Notes under the pieces: model-generated
The model's input: the letters and a program-made list of their open reading frames with translations, nothing else
The model's database searches: none
What the model was told of the DNA's origin: nothing
Assembly (NCBI GenBank): GCA_963812675.1
Contig: CAWEWR010000007.1
Location: forward strand, 372,001 to 436,000
Length of the DNA stretch: 64,000 nt
Direction of reading: 5' to 3'
DNA from: AP-15 sp963812675
GTDB taxonomy: Bacteria; Pseudomonadota; Alphaproteobacteria; ATCC43930; CGMCC-115725
Position numbers and translations under genes: made by a program
Shown: in pieces, positions 33,995-42,164 of the stretch
Layout: the number at the start of each line of letters is the position of its first letter
Position numbering within the stretch: the stretch's first letter is position 1

Positions 33995-34429
33995 ATGGCG
34001 TTGTCACTGCCGCCCTCGGGCGAAGCCGGCGAGGAGCGCTACGCGCCGCTCGCCGAGATCAATGTGACCCCGATGGTCGACGTGATGCTGGTACTTCTCG
34101 TCATTTTCATGGTGACGGCGCCTTTGCTGACGGTTGGTGTCCCGCTCGACCTGCCGAAATCCCGGGCGAGCCAGCTGACCGAACCGAAAAAACCGGTCAT
34201 CATCAGCCTCAACCGCGACGGCGGGGTGTTCATCGGCGACGAGCCGATCAACGCCGACGAGCTCGAGCCCCAACTCGCCGCACTCGCCGCGGAGGATCCT
34301 AACCGCATCGTGTACGTCCGCAGCGACAAGACGAACACCTACGCGCAGCTGATGGACGCCTTGGGCCTGGTCAATCAGGCCGGGTTCTCGAAGGTGTCCC
34401 TGATCGCCGAGGCGGCCGGCCCGAAGTGA
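33995..34429 (+). CDS. exbD: ExbD/TolR biopolymer transport protein
   Basis: 144 residues: a short cytoplasmic start, one membrane helix with the proton-binding Asp (INVTPMVDVMLVLLVIFM), and a periplasmic domain (LPKS, IISLNRDGGVFIG, VYVRSDKTNTYAQLMDALG). It couples proton flow to TonB motion together with ExbB. Start ATG 33995 is 2 bp after the exbB stop; the stop overlaps tonB. Confidence 0.92.
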   Translation: MALSLPPSGEAGEERYAPLAEINVTPMVDVMLVLLVIFMVTAPLLTVGVPLDLPKSRASQLTEPKKPVIISLNRDGGVFIGDEPINADELEPQLAALAAEDPNRIVYVRSDKTNTYAQLMDALGLVNQAGFSKVSLIAEAAGPK

Positions 34430-35220
34430 GCGGCATCAAGCTCCCTTTGATGCTATCGGTGGGCGGGCACGCGGCTTGCCTGACGTTGCTGGTGCTGTTC
34501 CTCTCCGCTAACCCCCCTCCGTTGCAAGAGCCGATTGCGAAAGGCGGGATCGAGGTGGTTTTCGAACAGCCGCCGCCCCCGCCGGAGCCGCAGCCGGAGG
34601 CAGTTCCACCCCCGCCCGAGCCGCCAGTCGTTGCGGCCGAACCGCCGCCTCCCGAACCTCCGCCGCCCGAGCCACCTCCTCCCGAGCCGCCGCCACCCCA
34701 GCCCGAGGCGCCTGTCGCGGCGAGTGAGCCGCCGCCCCCTCCGCCTCCGCCGCAGAAGCCCGTCGTCAAGAAACCGCCAAAGCCTGTCCCACGGCATCAG
34801 GAAGAGCCTCAGACCACCCAGGCCTACCTCCCGATCCCGCAGCCGCAACTCCCCGCCGCGCCGGCTCAATCGGCGCCGCCGCAGACGGCGATGGCCGCGA
34901 CGCCGGTGCCGGCGCCGGTCCCGTCACCCGAGGTGAGCGCCGGATACCGTGGGCTGTTGAGCGCCTGGCTCGAAAGCCACAAGCGATATCCCGACGCCGC
35001 CCGTCAGCACGGCGAAGAAGGTCGCGCGGTGCTCCGGTTCTCGGTAGACCGCAGCGGGCGGGTGCTCGACTTTGCGGTCACCTCGAGCTCCGGCTACCCG
35101 GATCTCGACCAGTCGGTCGAAGAGATGATGCGGGGCGCCAACTTGCCGCCCTTCCCGGTCGGAATGCCCGAGCGGGAAATGCAGGTATCGGTGACGATTC
35201 GCTTCAGCCTGCGACGCTGA
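34426..35220 (+). CDS. tonB: TonB family energy transducer
   Basis: 264 residues, GTG start overlapping the exbD stop (GTGA). An N-terminal membrane anchor (about 8-28), a long Pro/Glu-rich periplasm-spanning linker with PPPPEP repeats (about 45-105), and a C-terminal TonB domain (about 170-264; YPDAARQHGEEGRAVLRFSVDRSG, SSSGYPDLD). It transmits ExbBD energy to outer-membrane receptors, plausibly the receptor at 25978-28140. Confidence 0.92.
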   Translation: MSGIKLPLMLSVGGHAACLTLLVLFLSANPPPLQEPIAKGGIEVVFEQPPPPPEPQPEAVPPPPEPPVVAAEPPPPEPPPPEPPPPEPPPPQPEAPVAASEPPPPPPPPQKPVVKKPPKPVPRHQEEPQTTQAYLPIPQPQLPAAPAQSAPPQTAMAATPVPAPVPSPEVSAGYRGLLSAWLESHKRYPDAARQHGEEGRAVLRFSVDRSGRVLDFAVTSSSGYPDLDQSVEEMMRGANLPPFPVGMPEREMQVSVTIRFSLRR

Positions 35221-35234
35221 ACTGCCTGCGCCCG

Positions 35235-35597
35235 CTATAGCGTCGCATCCACCAGCTTGCCCGGCACGAGATAGGCTCGGTCCCAGCGCGACCATCTGCC
35301 CGGGACCGGCCGGCCGGGATTGCGGTCGCTGCGCCAGCAAATATCTGTGCCCGGCGGCGCCTCGATGAACTTGGTGGCATTGTTCGGCATCGCGAATTCG
35401 AGGGTCGAGACGTAGCCGTCGTCGCGCGCTGCGCAGTCCGGGTTGGCGGTGATCACCGCCTCGACGTTGATCAGCCCGAAATTGGGGTTGCTCAACTGCA
35501 GCCTGCCGGGCCGAGGCGCGCCCGGCTGCGGCGCACAAGATCCGGCGCAGAGCAGTACGATGGCCAGAACGGCCAGCAGGTTTCGTGCAGTCGACAA
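35235..35597 (-). CDS. Small putative lipoprotein
   Basis: 120 residues. Signal LLAVLAIVLLCAGSC gives a lipobox-like site (AGSC, Cys21). The mature part has LSNPNFGLINVEAVITANPDC and PPGTDICWRSDRNPG, with two Cys that could pair. A conserved hypothetical lipoprotein of Alphaproteobacteria; function unknown. It converges with tonB. Confidence 0.75.
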   Translation of the reverse strand: MSTARNLLAVLAIVLLCAGSCAPQPGAPRPGRLQLSNPNFGLINVEAVITANPDCAARDDGYVSTLEFAMPNNATKFIEAPPGTDICWRSDRNPGRPVPGRWSRWDRAYLVPGKLVDATL

Positions 35598-35694
35598 TGA
35601 GATCCCCAGAAAGGAAGGTGCCGGGTTTTGAGCTTTTTCCGCGACCTGCGATCAGCTTATCATGGCCGGGCCCGGGTCAAGAAAGGACGAGATC

Positions 35695-36753
35695 ATGGAC
35701 AAGCGTATTGCGGTGATCGGTGCCGGCGCAATCGGCGGCTACACCGGCGGTCATCTCTCGCACAACGGGTTCGACGTGACATTGATCGACCCGTGGCCCG
35801 AGCACATCGAGACGATCCGCAAGGACGGGCTCGCGATCGAAGGCGTGACGGCGGAGGAATATGTCTGCGCCCAACCGAAGACAATGCATCTGACCGAGGT
35901 GCAAGAGCTCGCAAAACATGAACCGATCGACATCGCGATGGTGGCGGTCAAGTCCTATGACACGGAATGGGCGACGATGTTGATCGCCCAGTATCTGGCG
36001 CCCGACGGGTACGTCGTATCGTTACAGAACTGCATGAACGAGGAGCGTATCGTCGGGATCGTCGGCCCCGACAAGACGGTCGGTGTCATCCCCGCGCTGC
36101 TCGGCGCCGAGCTCTACGCGCCGGGGCGGGTTCGGCGCACCGCCGCAAAGGGATCCTCGCCCTACGAGGTCTACCGCGCCGGCGAATTGCACGGCCGCAT
36201 CACCAAGCAAATCGAAGAGCTCGCGGACATCATCCGCACGATCGACAGCGTCAAGGCGACGACCAATCTGTGGGGCGAGCGCTGGTCGAAGCTGTGCGTC
36301 AACGGCATGGCCAACGGCGTCGCGGCCGCCACCGGCCTGTCGGGCAACGACATGAACCGCGACGACAAGATCCGCCGCCTCAGCATCCGCCTCGCCGGCG
36401 AGGGGGTGCGCGTCGGCCAGGCGCTCGGCTACCAGCTCGAACACATCCGCATGCACGAGCCCGAAACGATAGCGCGCGCCGCTGAGGGCGACCGCGCCGC
36501 GCTCGACGAGGTCGAATCGGCAATCCTCGCCGCGCTGCAGTCGAACACCCGCAGCGAATTGGCCCGGCCGTCGATGGGCCAGGACATGCTGAAAGGCCGG
36601 CGCACCGAGATCGACTTCATCAACGGTGTGATCGCCGCCAAAGGCCAGGAAGTCGGACGTCCCGCCCCAACCCACGTCAAGCTCGTCGAGAAGGTCAAAC
36701 AGGTAGAGCTCGGCAAGATCCCGGCCAAGCCCGAGAACCTCTACGGGATCTAA
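35695..36753 (+). CDS. Ketopantoate reductase family protein
   Basis: 352 residues from ATG 35695 (MDKRIAVIGAGAIGG). The Rossmann NADP motif GAGAIGG, then AVKSYDTEWA, and the C-terminal helical domain WSKLCVNGMANGVAAATG, and SMGQDMLKGRRTEIDFINGVI are PanE/ApbA hallmarks. It may reduce ketopantoate for pantothenate synthesis, but is longer than PanE of E. coli and could serve a related 2-ketoacid. ATG 35695 has AAGGACGAG upstream. Confidence 0.88.
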   Translation: MDKRIAVIGAGAIGGYTGGHLSHNGFDVTLIDPWPEHIETIRKDGLAIEGVTAEEYVCAQPKTMHLTEVQELAKHEPIDIAMVAVKSYDTEWATMLIAQYLAPDGYVVSLQNCMNEERIVGIVGPDKTVGVIPALLGAELYAPGRVRRTAAKGSSPYEVYRAGELHGRITKQIEELADIIRTIDSVKATTNLWGERWSKLCVNGMANGVAAATGLSGNDMNRDDKIRRLSIRLAGEGVRVGQALGYQLEHIRMHEPETIARAAEGDRAALDEVESAILAALQSNTRSELARPSMGQDMLKGRRTEIDFINGVIAAKGQEVGRPAPTHVKLVEKVKQVELGKIPAKPENLYGI

Positions 36754-36818
36754 GTCCGCTCCCGAAATGAGGCTCCTCGCATCAAGGCTTTGTGCCCAAG
36801 TTTCGATACACCTCAAAA

Positions 36819-37502
36819 ATGAACCTCAACGCGGATTTTGGCGCTCGCGCGGCGGTGCATGCAGCCCGGCTGGACTGGACGCCCTCGCCGATCCCCGGGG
36901 TGGACCGCCGCATGCTCGACCGCATCGGCGACGAGGTGGCGCGCGCCACGTCGATCGTCCGCTACGCCCCGCACAGCCATTTCTCAGCGCACACCCACGG
37001 CGGCGGCGAGGAGTTCCTGGTGCTGGACGGCGTCTTTCAGGACGAGCACGGCGACTATCCCGCCGGCACCTATGTCCGCAACCCGCCGACCAGCAGCCAT
37101 ACGCTCCGCTCCGAGCCGGGCTGCACGATCTTCGTCAAGCTCTGGCAGTTCGACCCGGACGACCGGACACCTGTCCGCACCGACACCACCGCCCTTTCTC
37201 TCGAGCCCGCGCCCGATATCCCGGGTGTCGAATTTGCAGTGCTGTACGAGAGCGCCGGGGAGCTTGTTCTGCTGGAACGCTGGGCGCCTGGCATTAGAAT
37301 CGCGGTACCTGTTCCCGGCGGGATCGAGTTGCTCGTCCTGGACGGCGGCTTCACGGAGGGCGGGGAGGAGTTCGCCCAATATTCCTGGCTGAGGCTGCCC
37401 ACCGGTTCGACATTACGAGCCGCGGCCGGGCCGCGGGGCTGCCGCCTTTGGGTCAAGTCGGGCCACCTCTCGCATGAGCCGCGGTCACCCGCGCCGCCGT
37501 AA
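36819..37502 (+). CDS. ChrR-like cupin protein
   Basis: 227 residues from ATG 36819. The first cupin carries SHFSAHTHGGGEEFLVLDG with metal-ligand His and Glu, and a second half-cupin (GGIELLVLDGGFTEGGEEF) follows, like the C-terminal domain of the anti-sigma factor ChrR. The N-terminal Zn-ASD domain and an ECF sigma gene are absent, so this is an orphan sensor-like cupin; an enzyme role is possible. Confidence 0.8.
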   Translation: MNLNADFGARAAVHAARLDWTPSPIPGVDRRMLDRIGDEVARATSIVRYAPHSHFSAHTHGGGEEFLVLDGVFQDEHGDYPAGTYVRNPPTSSHTLRSEPGCTIFVKLWQFDPDDRTPVRTDTTALSLEPAPDIPGVEFAVLYESAGELVLLERWAPGIRIAVPVPGGIELLVLDGGFTEGGEEFAQYSWLRLPTGSTLRAAAGPRGCRLWVKSGHLSHEPRSPAPP

Positions 37503-37516
37503 AGATACCGCGCGAT

Positions 37517-38140
37517 CTAGTCGTCCTCCTCGCTCTCCCAGGCCTCGCGCCCCTCCTTGACCAAGAACCAGACGATTGCGAGCGAGGTGACGCTGTCGAT
37601 CCACCACCCTCGGAACGCGAGTTGGGCGAAGAGACCGACCACGACGACAACGGACAGCCAAAGGCAAGCGATCAACTCGGCGGCGTCGGCGCGCAGGGCT
37701 CGGCTGCCGAGCTGATCGGCCAGAGCGAGCTTGCGCCGGGCCAGCACGAGCATGATCGGGATCGACAGCAGCGCAACAGCCAAGCCGGGCCAGGAGAACG
37801 CCTCGCCGCCGCCGCGCCACAAGCTCCAACCGGCTGCCGCGACGACATAGGCGGCGAGGGCAAACAGCAATCCGCCGGCGATCCGCCGAGCAATTGTTTC
37901 CGCTCGCTCGGAGATTTCGCGGCCGAACCTCAGTTCGTGCGACAGACGCCAGATGAGGACGCTGGCGGAGGCGAGTTCGATGACGCTGTCGAGCCCGAAG
38001 GCGATCAGCGTGATGCTGTGCGCCGCGATACCCGAGGCGACCGCGACCGCGGCCTCGACCGCCATCCAGCCAATCGTCACCCATTCCAGCCGAAACGCTT
38101 GGCTGATCAACCTCTGCCGCTGGGGATCGGCCTCTACCAA
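37517..38140 (-). CDS. CDF-like cation transporter, short
   Basis: 207 residues with five to six hydrophobic helices. AFGLDSVIELASA and RADAAELIACLWLS carry the paired acidic residues seen in this branch of the cation-efflux fold; the classic His-Asp sites are modified (LDSVIE). No C-terminal cytoplasmic domain. Likely a membrane ion transporter of unknown specificity. Its start overlaps the protease gene upstream by 7 bp, so they are probably cotranscribed. Confidence 0.8.
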   Translation of the reverse strand: MVEADPQRQRLISQAFRLEWVTIGWMAVEAAVAVASGIAAHSITLIAFGLDSVIELASASVLIWRLSHELRFGREISERAETIARRIAGGLLFALAAYVVAAAGWSLWRGGGEAFSWPGLAVALLSIPIMLVLARRKLALADQLGSRALRADAAELIACLWLSVVVVVGLFAQLAFRGWWIDSVTSLAIVWFLVKEGREAWESEEDD

Positions 38141-38679
38141 GTTATCGTGAGCTTGCCGTCGCGCATTTCGTAGCCCTGCAGCCGGCTGAGGAAGCTCATG
38201 CCGAGCAGCGAAACGTTGAGGTGTTCGAGCACACTGGCGGGCACATCATAGAGCGACAGCTGGCCGATGCGGATTTCGCGCAGCGTAACCGGAGCCATGC
38301 GCGCGATGCCGTTGGCGGTTTGGACATGTCCGCTGAACGCCAGTCCGGCCGGATCGACGCCGGCGGCGCGGGCATCCGCCGGGGTGAGCGTCACCAGGCT
38401 GGCGCCGGTGTCGACGAGCATGCGGACCGGAGCACCGTTGATTGCGGCATCGAGCACGACGTGACCCTGTTCGTTTGCCGTATAGACGATCGTATTGGCG
38501 ACCGAGGCGAACGAGCGCGGGGCCGACACGGCGGCCTGCCTCTCCGGTCGGGATGGCGAGGCACTGTCCAGCAACAGCGCCCCACGGTGGTCCAGCAGTC
38601 CGACACCGACGAGTACGATACCGCAGCACAGCAGCACCCAACGCAACGCCCAGCCGATCACGACCCGCTCCGGTCCCAA
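38134..38679 (-). CDS. Retropepsin-like membrane-anchored aspartic protease
   Basis: 181 residues. One membrane anchor (about 12-29) then a single aspartic-protease domain with active site LVDTGASLVTL and the later SLLGMSFLSRL flap or hydrophobic-Gly motif. Matches TIGR02281 clan AA proteases of Alphaproteobacteria, periplasmic and probably homodimeric. Substrate unknown. Coupled to the CDF-like gene. Confidence 0.88.
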   Translation of the reverse strand: MGPERVVIGWALRWVLLCCGIVLVGVGLLDHRGALLLDSASPSRPERQAAVSAPRSFASVANTIVYTANEQGHVVLDAAINGAPVRMLVDTGASLVTLTPADARAAGVDPAGLAFSGHVQTANGIARMAPVTLREIRIGQLSLYDVPASVLEHLNVSLLGMSFLSRLQGYEMRDGKLTITW

Positions 38680-38726
38680 TTCTCGCCCGTCGCACTCTGG
38701 GACAGGGCGTTTAACGGTTGGTGAAG

Positions 38727-38813
38727 ACCCTCACCCACCCAGCCCTGCGGGCTGGGCCTCCCCTCGCCCGCACCGCGGGAGAGGGTGCCGAGCGCAGAGA
38801 GGCGGGTGAGGGT
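38727..38813. repeat. Dispersed palindromic repeat, copy at 38.7 kb
   Basis: Outer arms ACCCTCACCC and GGGTGAGGGT enclose AGCCCTGCGGGCTGGG and CGCACCGCGGGAGAGGG. Located between the protease start and the methyltransferase 3' end, outside genes. Could also act as a structured RNA or terminator. Confidence 0.8.
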
Positions 38814-38830
38814 TCTTCGGGTAGGCGGCG

Positions 38831-39454
38831 CTACTCGGCGGCCTCGGGCGCGTCGGGATAGCTGTTGGCGCGCCAGCGGCGCCGCCGAACCCCCGGCAAT
38901 TCGGTCTCGATTCCCCAGCTATCCCAGCCCGGCCGCGCGAAGCGGGCGAACATTTCGAGATAAGGCCCCTCGCATAACGCCTCGATGCGCTCGTAGGCCT
39001 CGTCCGGTTTGCGGCTGTGCTCGCGACGCGGCGAGACAATCAGCTTGCGGACATTGGCCCCGCGGCGATGGGGCTTGCCGCGCGTTGCGAGCAGGCACAG
39101 CTCAGGGTTCGCGCGCGTCCAGAAGCCGAGCCCGGTAAAGAAACTCCGTTCACTGAACGAAGTATCCAGCTTCTTCAGCTTTGCCCAATAGAAGCCAACC
39201 GTCTTGTAGGTAAATCCCCAGGCGCGGACAGTCTCCAATGCCTTCTCGAGCAAAGGGTCTGTCGCCCACAGCAGCAGCACGCAATCGTCTGCCGCCCACT
39301 CGGCAACCGGCAACGCCTTTATGTCCGCCAGCGACATGCAGTCGTAATAGGCTTCGGGGCTCCGGCCCTTCCCCTTTCGCGAATAGGTGGCGAAGGTCCA
39401 GGGCGGGTCGGCGTAGATGACCTTGTAACGTCTGGACTGGGGGGAGGCGCTCAT
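38831..39454 (-). CDS. MT-A70 family adenine methyltransferase
   Basis: 207 residues from ATG 39454 (MSASPQSRRYKVIYADPPW). The catalytic DPPW, YYDCMSLADIKALPV, LLLWATDPLLEKAL and GFTYKTVGFYW, HSRKPDEAYERIE are MT-A70/ParB-like N6-adenine methyltransferase hallmarks. No restriction gene is adjacent, so it is an orphan, possibly prophage-derived or epigenetic. An in-frame extension upstream (to 39700) would cross yacG and is rejected. Confidence 0.85.
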   Translation of the reverse strand: MSASPQSRRYKVIYADPPWTFATYSRKGKGRSPEAYYDCMSLADIKALPVAEWAADDCVLLLWATDPLLEKALETVRAWGFTYKTVGFYWAKLKKLDTSFSERSFFTGLGFWTRANPELCLLATRGKPHRRGANVRKLIVSPRREHSRKPDEAYERIEALCEGPYLEMFARFARPGWDSWGIETELPGVRRRRWRANSYPDAPEAAE

Positions 39455-39485
39455 CGGCGCATGCTCGCGGTCTCCCGACGCATGG

Positions 39486-39680
39486 TCAACCGGCTTCCTC
39501 GCCGTTGCCTTCGTCGGGCGCCTCTTCGGTCGGGATGCTGTAATTGCCCTTGAGCCAGCGGCCGAGATCGATCTGCGCGCAGCGCGCCGAACAGAATGGC
39601 CGATATTGCGGCAGAGGCGGCTTGCCGCAGATCGGGCACGGCCGGGGTGCGGGTCTCTCGATCGACGAGATGGAGGCCAT
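39486..39680 (-). CDS. yacG: DNA gyrase inhibitor YacG
   Basis: 64 residues from ATG 39680 (MASISSIERP). Zinc-ribbon cysteines CPICGKP and PFCSARC (C-x2-C ... C-x3-C) followed by DLGRWLKGNYSIP are the YacG signature. It binds GyrB and inhibits gyrase. It lies 16 bp after rng, the usual alphaproteobacterial neighbour, and 31 bp before the methyltransferase start. Confidence 0.9.
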   Translation of the reverse strand: MASISSIERPAPRPCPICGKPPLPQYRPFCSARCAQIDLGRWLKGNYSIPTEEAPDEGNGEEAG

Positions 39681-39696
39681 TGCCGAGCCGATATAC

Positions 39697-41091
39697 TCAA
39701 AGCGCCGAGATTTGAAAACGTTCGCGCTCATAGCCGGGGTCGGTCTCGATCACAATGCTGCGGGCGAATCGCTGCTCGGCTTGCCGTACGGCGTCGGCCG
39801 CGGCCCCCGCTAACGCAGCCGCGACGTCCGGCGCGACAGTGAGGCGCCATCGTCGGCCGGGCTGCGCCCGCGCTGCACGGCGCAGCGCCCGCAGCGCTTC
39901 GTGCGCGACCGTGACCGCAGTCTTGACGAGAACGCCGCCGGAGCGCGGCTCGAGCAACGCCTCAGCGAGCGGGCGGCCGCGGCGCGGCCGCACCAGCTCG
40001 AAATGTCCGAGCCGCGTCCACCCGAGGAGTTGCGGGGCTGCCGGATCGGGGGCGAGCACCTCGGCAAGCGCCGCGCGCAGCTTTTCGCGCGCCGACCGTC
40101 TGTCCATCCCGACAAAATCGACGACGATGCCGCCGCCCAAATTGCGCAGCCGGATCTGCCGGGCGATGGTCGCGGCGGCGGCGAGGTTGGCCATCATCCC
40201 GGTGCGCTCCGGCGACCCCGTTTCCTGAGTGCCCGTGTCGACGTCGATCAACACGCCGGCTCGGGTCGCCTCGAAATGCACCGAACCGCCGCCGGGGAGC
40301 GCTAGTGTAGCGGACAGCGCCTCGTCGAATGCCGCATCGAGATCGATCGGCCACTCGGTTTCAGGGCGGTGTGCGACGGAGCTGTCGGGGAACGCTGGGC
40401 GGAGTTCGGGAATCGCCGCCGGGTCATCCACAAGGATCTCGTCGGGCGCGGCAGGCATCGACCTGGCGAGCGCCGCGGCAAAAGATGCCACCGGATCGAG
40501 CCGGGCCGGCGGTTCCAGCCGTGAAGCGCGATCAGCGATCTCACACCAGCGCCGCGCCAATGCCGCCGCCTCGGCCGCAAGCGCGTCGGCCGGCGCCGGT
40601 TCGAGAAACCTTAGCCCCCACCCCTGCCCTCCCCCGTTACCACGGGGAAGGGAGTCCATTTCCCTCTCCCGCGAGCGGGGGAGGGTTAGGGTGGGGGCTA
40701 GTTGGGTGAGGAGCGCCGTGCCATCTGCGGAACCGGGGCGGCCGACAATCAGCTCGACGAGCCGGCCGCGCAAAATCGCGGCCATCGTCACCCGAGCGGC
40801 TTTGCCGGCCTGGGCCTCGCGGCGGATTTGCACGATTACGCGCTCGCCTTCGTATAGCCTCTTGCCGCGCGGAAGAACCTCGCTTTGCGGCAGGAAGGCG
40901 GGCCGGTCGCCGCCGATATCGACGAGCGCCGCGCCGAGCGCCGGCACCAGCTGGCGCACCCGGCCCAAATGAATGCTGCCGGCTTCGCCGCGGTCGCCAC
41001 GCTCGACGAAGAGCTCGACGGGAACGCCCTCTTCGAGCAGCGCCGCGCGCCACTCGCCAGGGCCCGCCGATATCAGAAGCTCGCGAGCCAA
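39697..41091 (-). CDS. rng: Ribonuclease E/G family protein with in-frame repeat insertion
   Basis: 464 residues from TTG 41091, which overlaps the maf stop. S1-like domain (about 35-105; SIHLGRVRQLVPALGAALVDIG) and the DNase I-like catalytic part (IDVDTGTQ, Mg-binding; VVDFVGMDR). It cuts rRNA precursors and mRNA. About 28-30 residues near 132-160 (APTLTLPRSRE...GGGQGWG) are not family sequence: they are encoded by a copy of the dispersed palindromic repeat (40611-40700), in a loop before the segment corresponding to GLIVRTAG. The reading frame stays open. Confidence 0.9.
   Translation of the reverse strand: MARELLISAGPGEWRAALLEEGVPVELFVERGDRGEAGSIHLGRVRQLVPALGAALVDIGGDRPAFLPQSEVLPRGKRLYEGERVIVQIRREAQAGKAARVTMAAILRGRLVELIVGRPGSADGTALLTQLAPTLTLPRSREREMDSLPRGNGGGQGWGLRFLEPAPADALAAEAAALARRWCEIADRASRLEPPARLDPVASFAAALARSMPAAPDEILVDDPAAIPELRPAFPDSSVAHRPETEWPIDLDAAFDEALSATLALPGGGSVHFEATRAGVLIDVDTGTQETGSPERTGMMANLAAAATIARQIRLRNLGGGIVVDFVGMDRRSAREKLRAALAEVLAPDPAAPQLLGWTRLGHFELVRPRRGRPLAEALLEPRSGGVLVKTAVTVAHEALRALRRAARAQPGRRWRLTVAPDVAAALAGAAADAVRQAEQRFARSIVIETDPGYERERFQISAL
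40611..40700. repeat. Dispersed palindromic repeat inserted in rng
   Basis: Outer arms TTAGCCCCCACCC and GGGTGGGGGCTA enclose CCCTCCCCCGTTACCACGGGG and CCCTCTCCCGCGAGCGGGGG. About 90 bp, i.e. 30 codons, so the frame of rng is kept. Analogous in behaviour to Rickettsia palindromic elements, but unrelated in sequence as far as I can judge. Confidence 0.88.
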
Positions 41092-41669
41092 TTCGGTCGA
41101 TAGCCGCGGCCGGCGAGCAGCTGGGTAGTCTCGAAGAGCGGCAGCCCAACGACGTTTGAATAGGAGCCGCTGACCCAGCGGATCAGCGCCGCCGCCCGTC
41201 CTTGAATGGCGTAGCCGCCGGCCTTGCCCTGCCATTCGCCGGTGCGCAGATAAGCCCGGATCTCGGCCTCACTCAACCGTTTGAAGGTGACCTGACTGTC
41301 GACCCGGCGTGTCACCAGGCAACCGCCGGGGCTCGCCAGGGCGACTGCGCCGTGAACCCGATGGCGGCGCCCCGACAGCATTTCGAGGCAGAACCGGGCG
41401 CTCGCCTCGTCTTCGGTCTTCGGCAAGATGCGCCGGCCGCAGGCGACGACGGTGTCGGCGGCGAGGATGAAGGCGCCGGGATGGCGCGGAATTACCATCC
41501 GCGCCTTTTCCTCCGCGAGGCGCAAGGCATGTGCCGGCGGTAACTCGCCGCGGCGGGGGGTCTCGTCAATATCGGCCGCATCGATGCAGTCGGGCACAAG
41601 GCCCACTTGGCGCAGCAATTTGAGGCGGCGCGGTGATGCGGAGGCGAGCACAAGGGGCGGCCCCGTCAC
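41073..41669 (-). CDS. maf: Maf family nucleotide pyrophosphatase
   Basis: 198 residues, GTG start at 41669. LASASPRRLKLLRQ, DIDET, ILAADTVVACG and GKAGGYAIQGRAAALI...GSYSNVVGLPLFET are the Maf signature. It hydrolyses non-canonical NTPs such as dTTP or UTP derivatives and m7GTP. It lies 4 bp after UPF0262 and its stop overlaps the rng start. In related genomes infA usually stands just before maf; it is not here. Confidence 0.94.
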   Translation of the reverse strand: MTGPPLVLASASPRRLKLLRQVGLVPDCIDAADIDETPRRGELPPAHALRLAEEKARMVIPRHPGAFILAADTVVACGRRILPKTEDEASARFCLEMLSGRRHRVHGAVALASPGGCLVTRRVDSQVTFKRLSEAEIRAYLRTGEWQGKAGGYAIQGRAAALIRWVSGSYSNVVGLPLFETTQLLAGRGYRPNWLASF

Positions 41670-41673
41670 ACGG

Positions 41674-42153
41674 TCACCCCCGCAGATGCAGCACGCAAAT
41701 CAGCGTGAAGAGGCGCCGGGCCGTATCGAGATCGATCTCGACCTTGTCGGCGAGCCGCTCGATCAGCAGCGCGGACCCCTCGTTGTGCAAGGATCGCCTG
41801 CCGATGTCGATCGCCTCGATTTGCGCGAGGCTCGAACGGCGGATCGCTTCGTAATAGCTGTCGCAGACCATGAAGTAGTCCTTGACGATGCCGCGAAACG
41901 GCGCCAGCGGCAGAGTGATCGTTTCGTTCGAGCCGTTCGGCATCGAGCGGATTTCGATGCTGAGGCGGTTCTCCTCGATCGCCAAATGCAGATGGTAAGG
42001 CCCGTTGCAGCCCGAAACCGGGGCGAAATGGTTCTCTTCGAGGAGATCGAAGATCGCCACTGCGCGCTCGTGCTCGATGTCGGGGCTGCGGCGGACGACC
42101 GTATGCTCGTCGAGAGTGATGCCGGCAATTCGCGAGGCGTCCTGCTCGCCCAT
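41674..42153 (-). CDS. UPF0262 family protein
   Basis: 159 residues beginning MGEQDASRIAGITLDE. Matches the alphaproteobacterial UPF0262 family (YHLHLAIEENRLSIEIR, LPLAPFRGIVKDYFMVCDSYYEAI, HNEGSALLIERLADKVEIDLDTARRLFTLICVLHLR). Function unknown. Conserved position after hisD. The low-molecular-weight phosphatase gene that often follows in relatives is absent. Confidence 0.93.
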   Translation of the reverse strand: MGEQDASRIAGITLDEHTVVRRSPDIEHERAVAIFDLLEENHFAPVSGCNGPYHLHLAIEENRLSIEIRSMPNGSNETITLPLAPFRGIVKDYFMVCDSYYEAIRRSSLAQIEAIDIGRRSLHNEGSALLIERLADKVEIDLDTARRLFTLICVLHLRG

Positions 42154-42164
42154 AACTTATCGAG

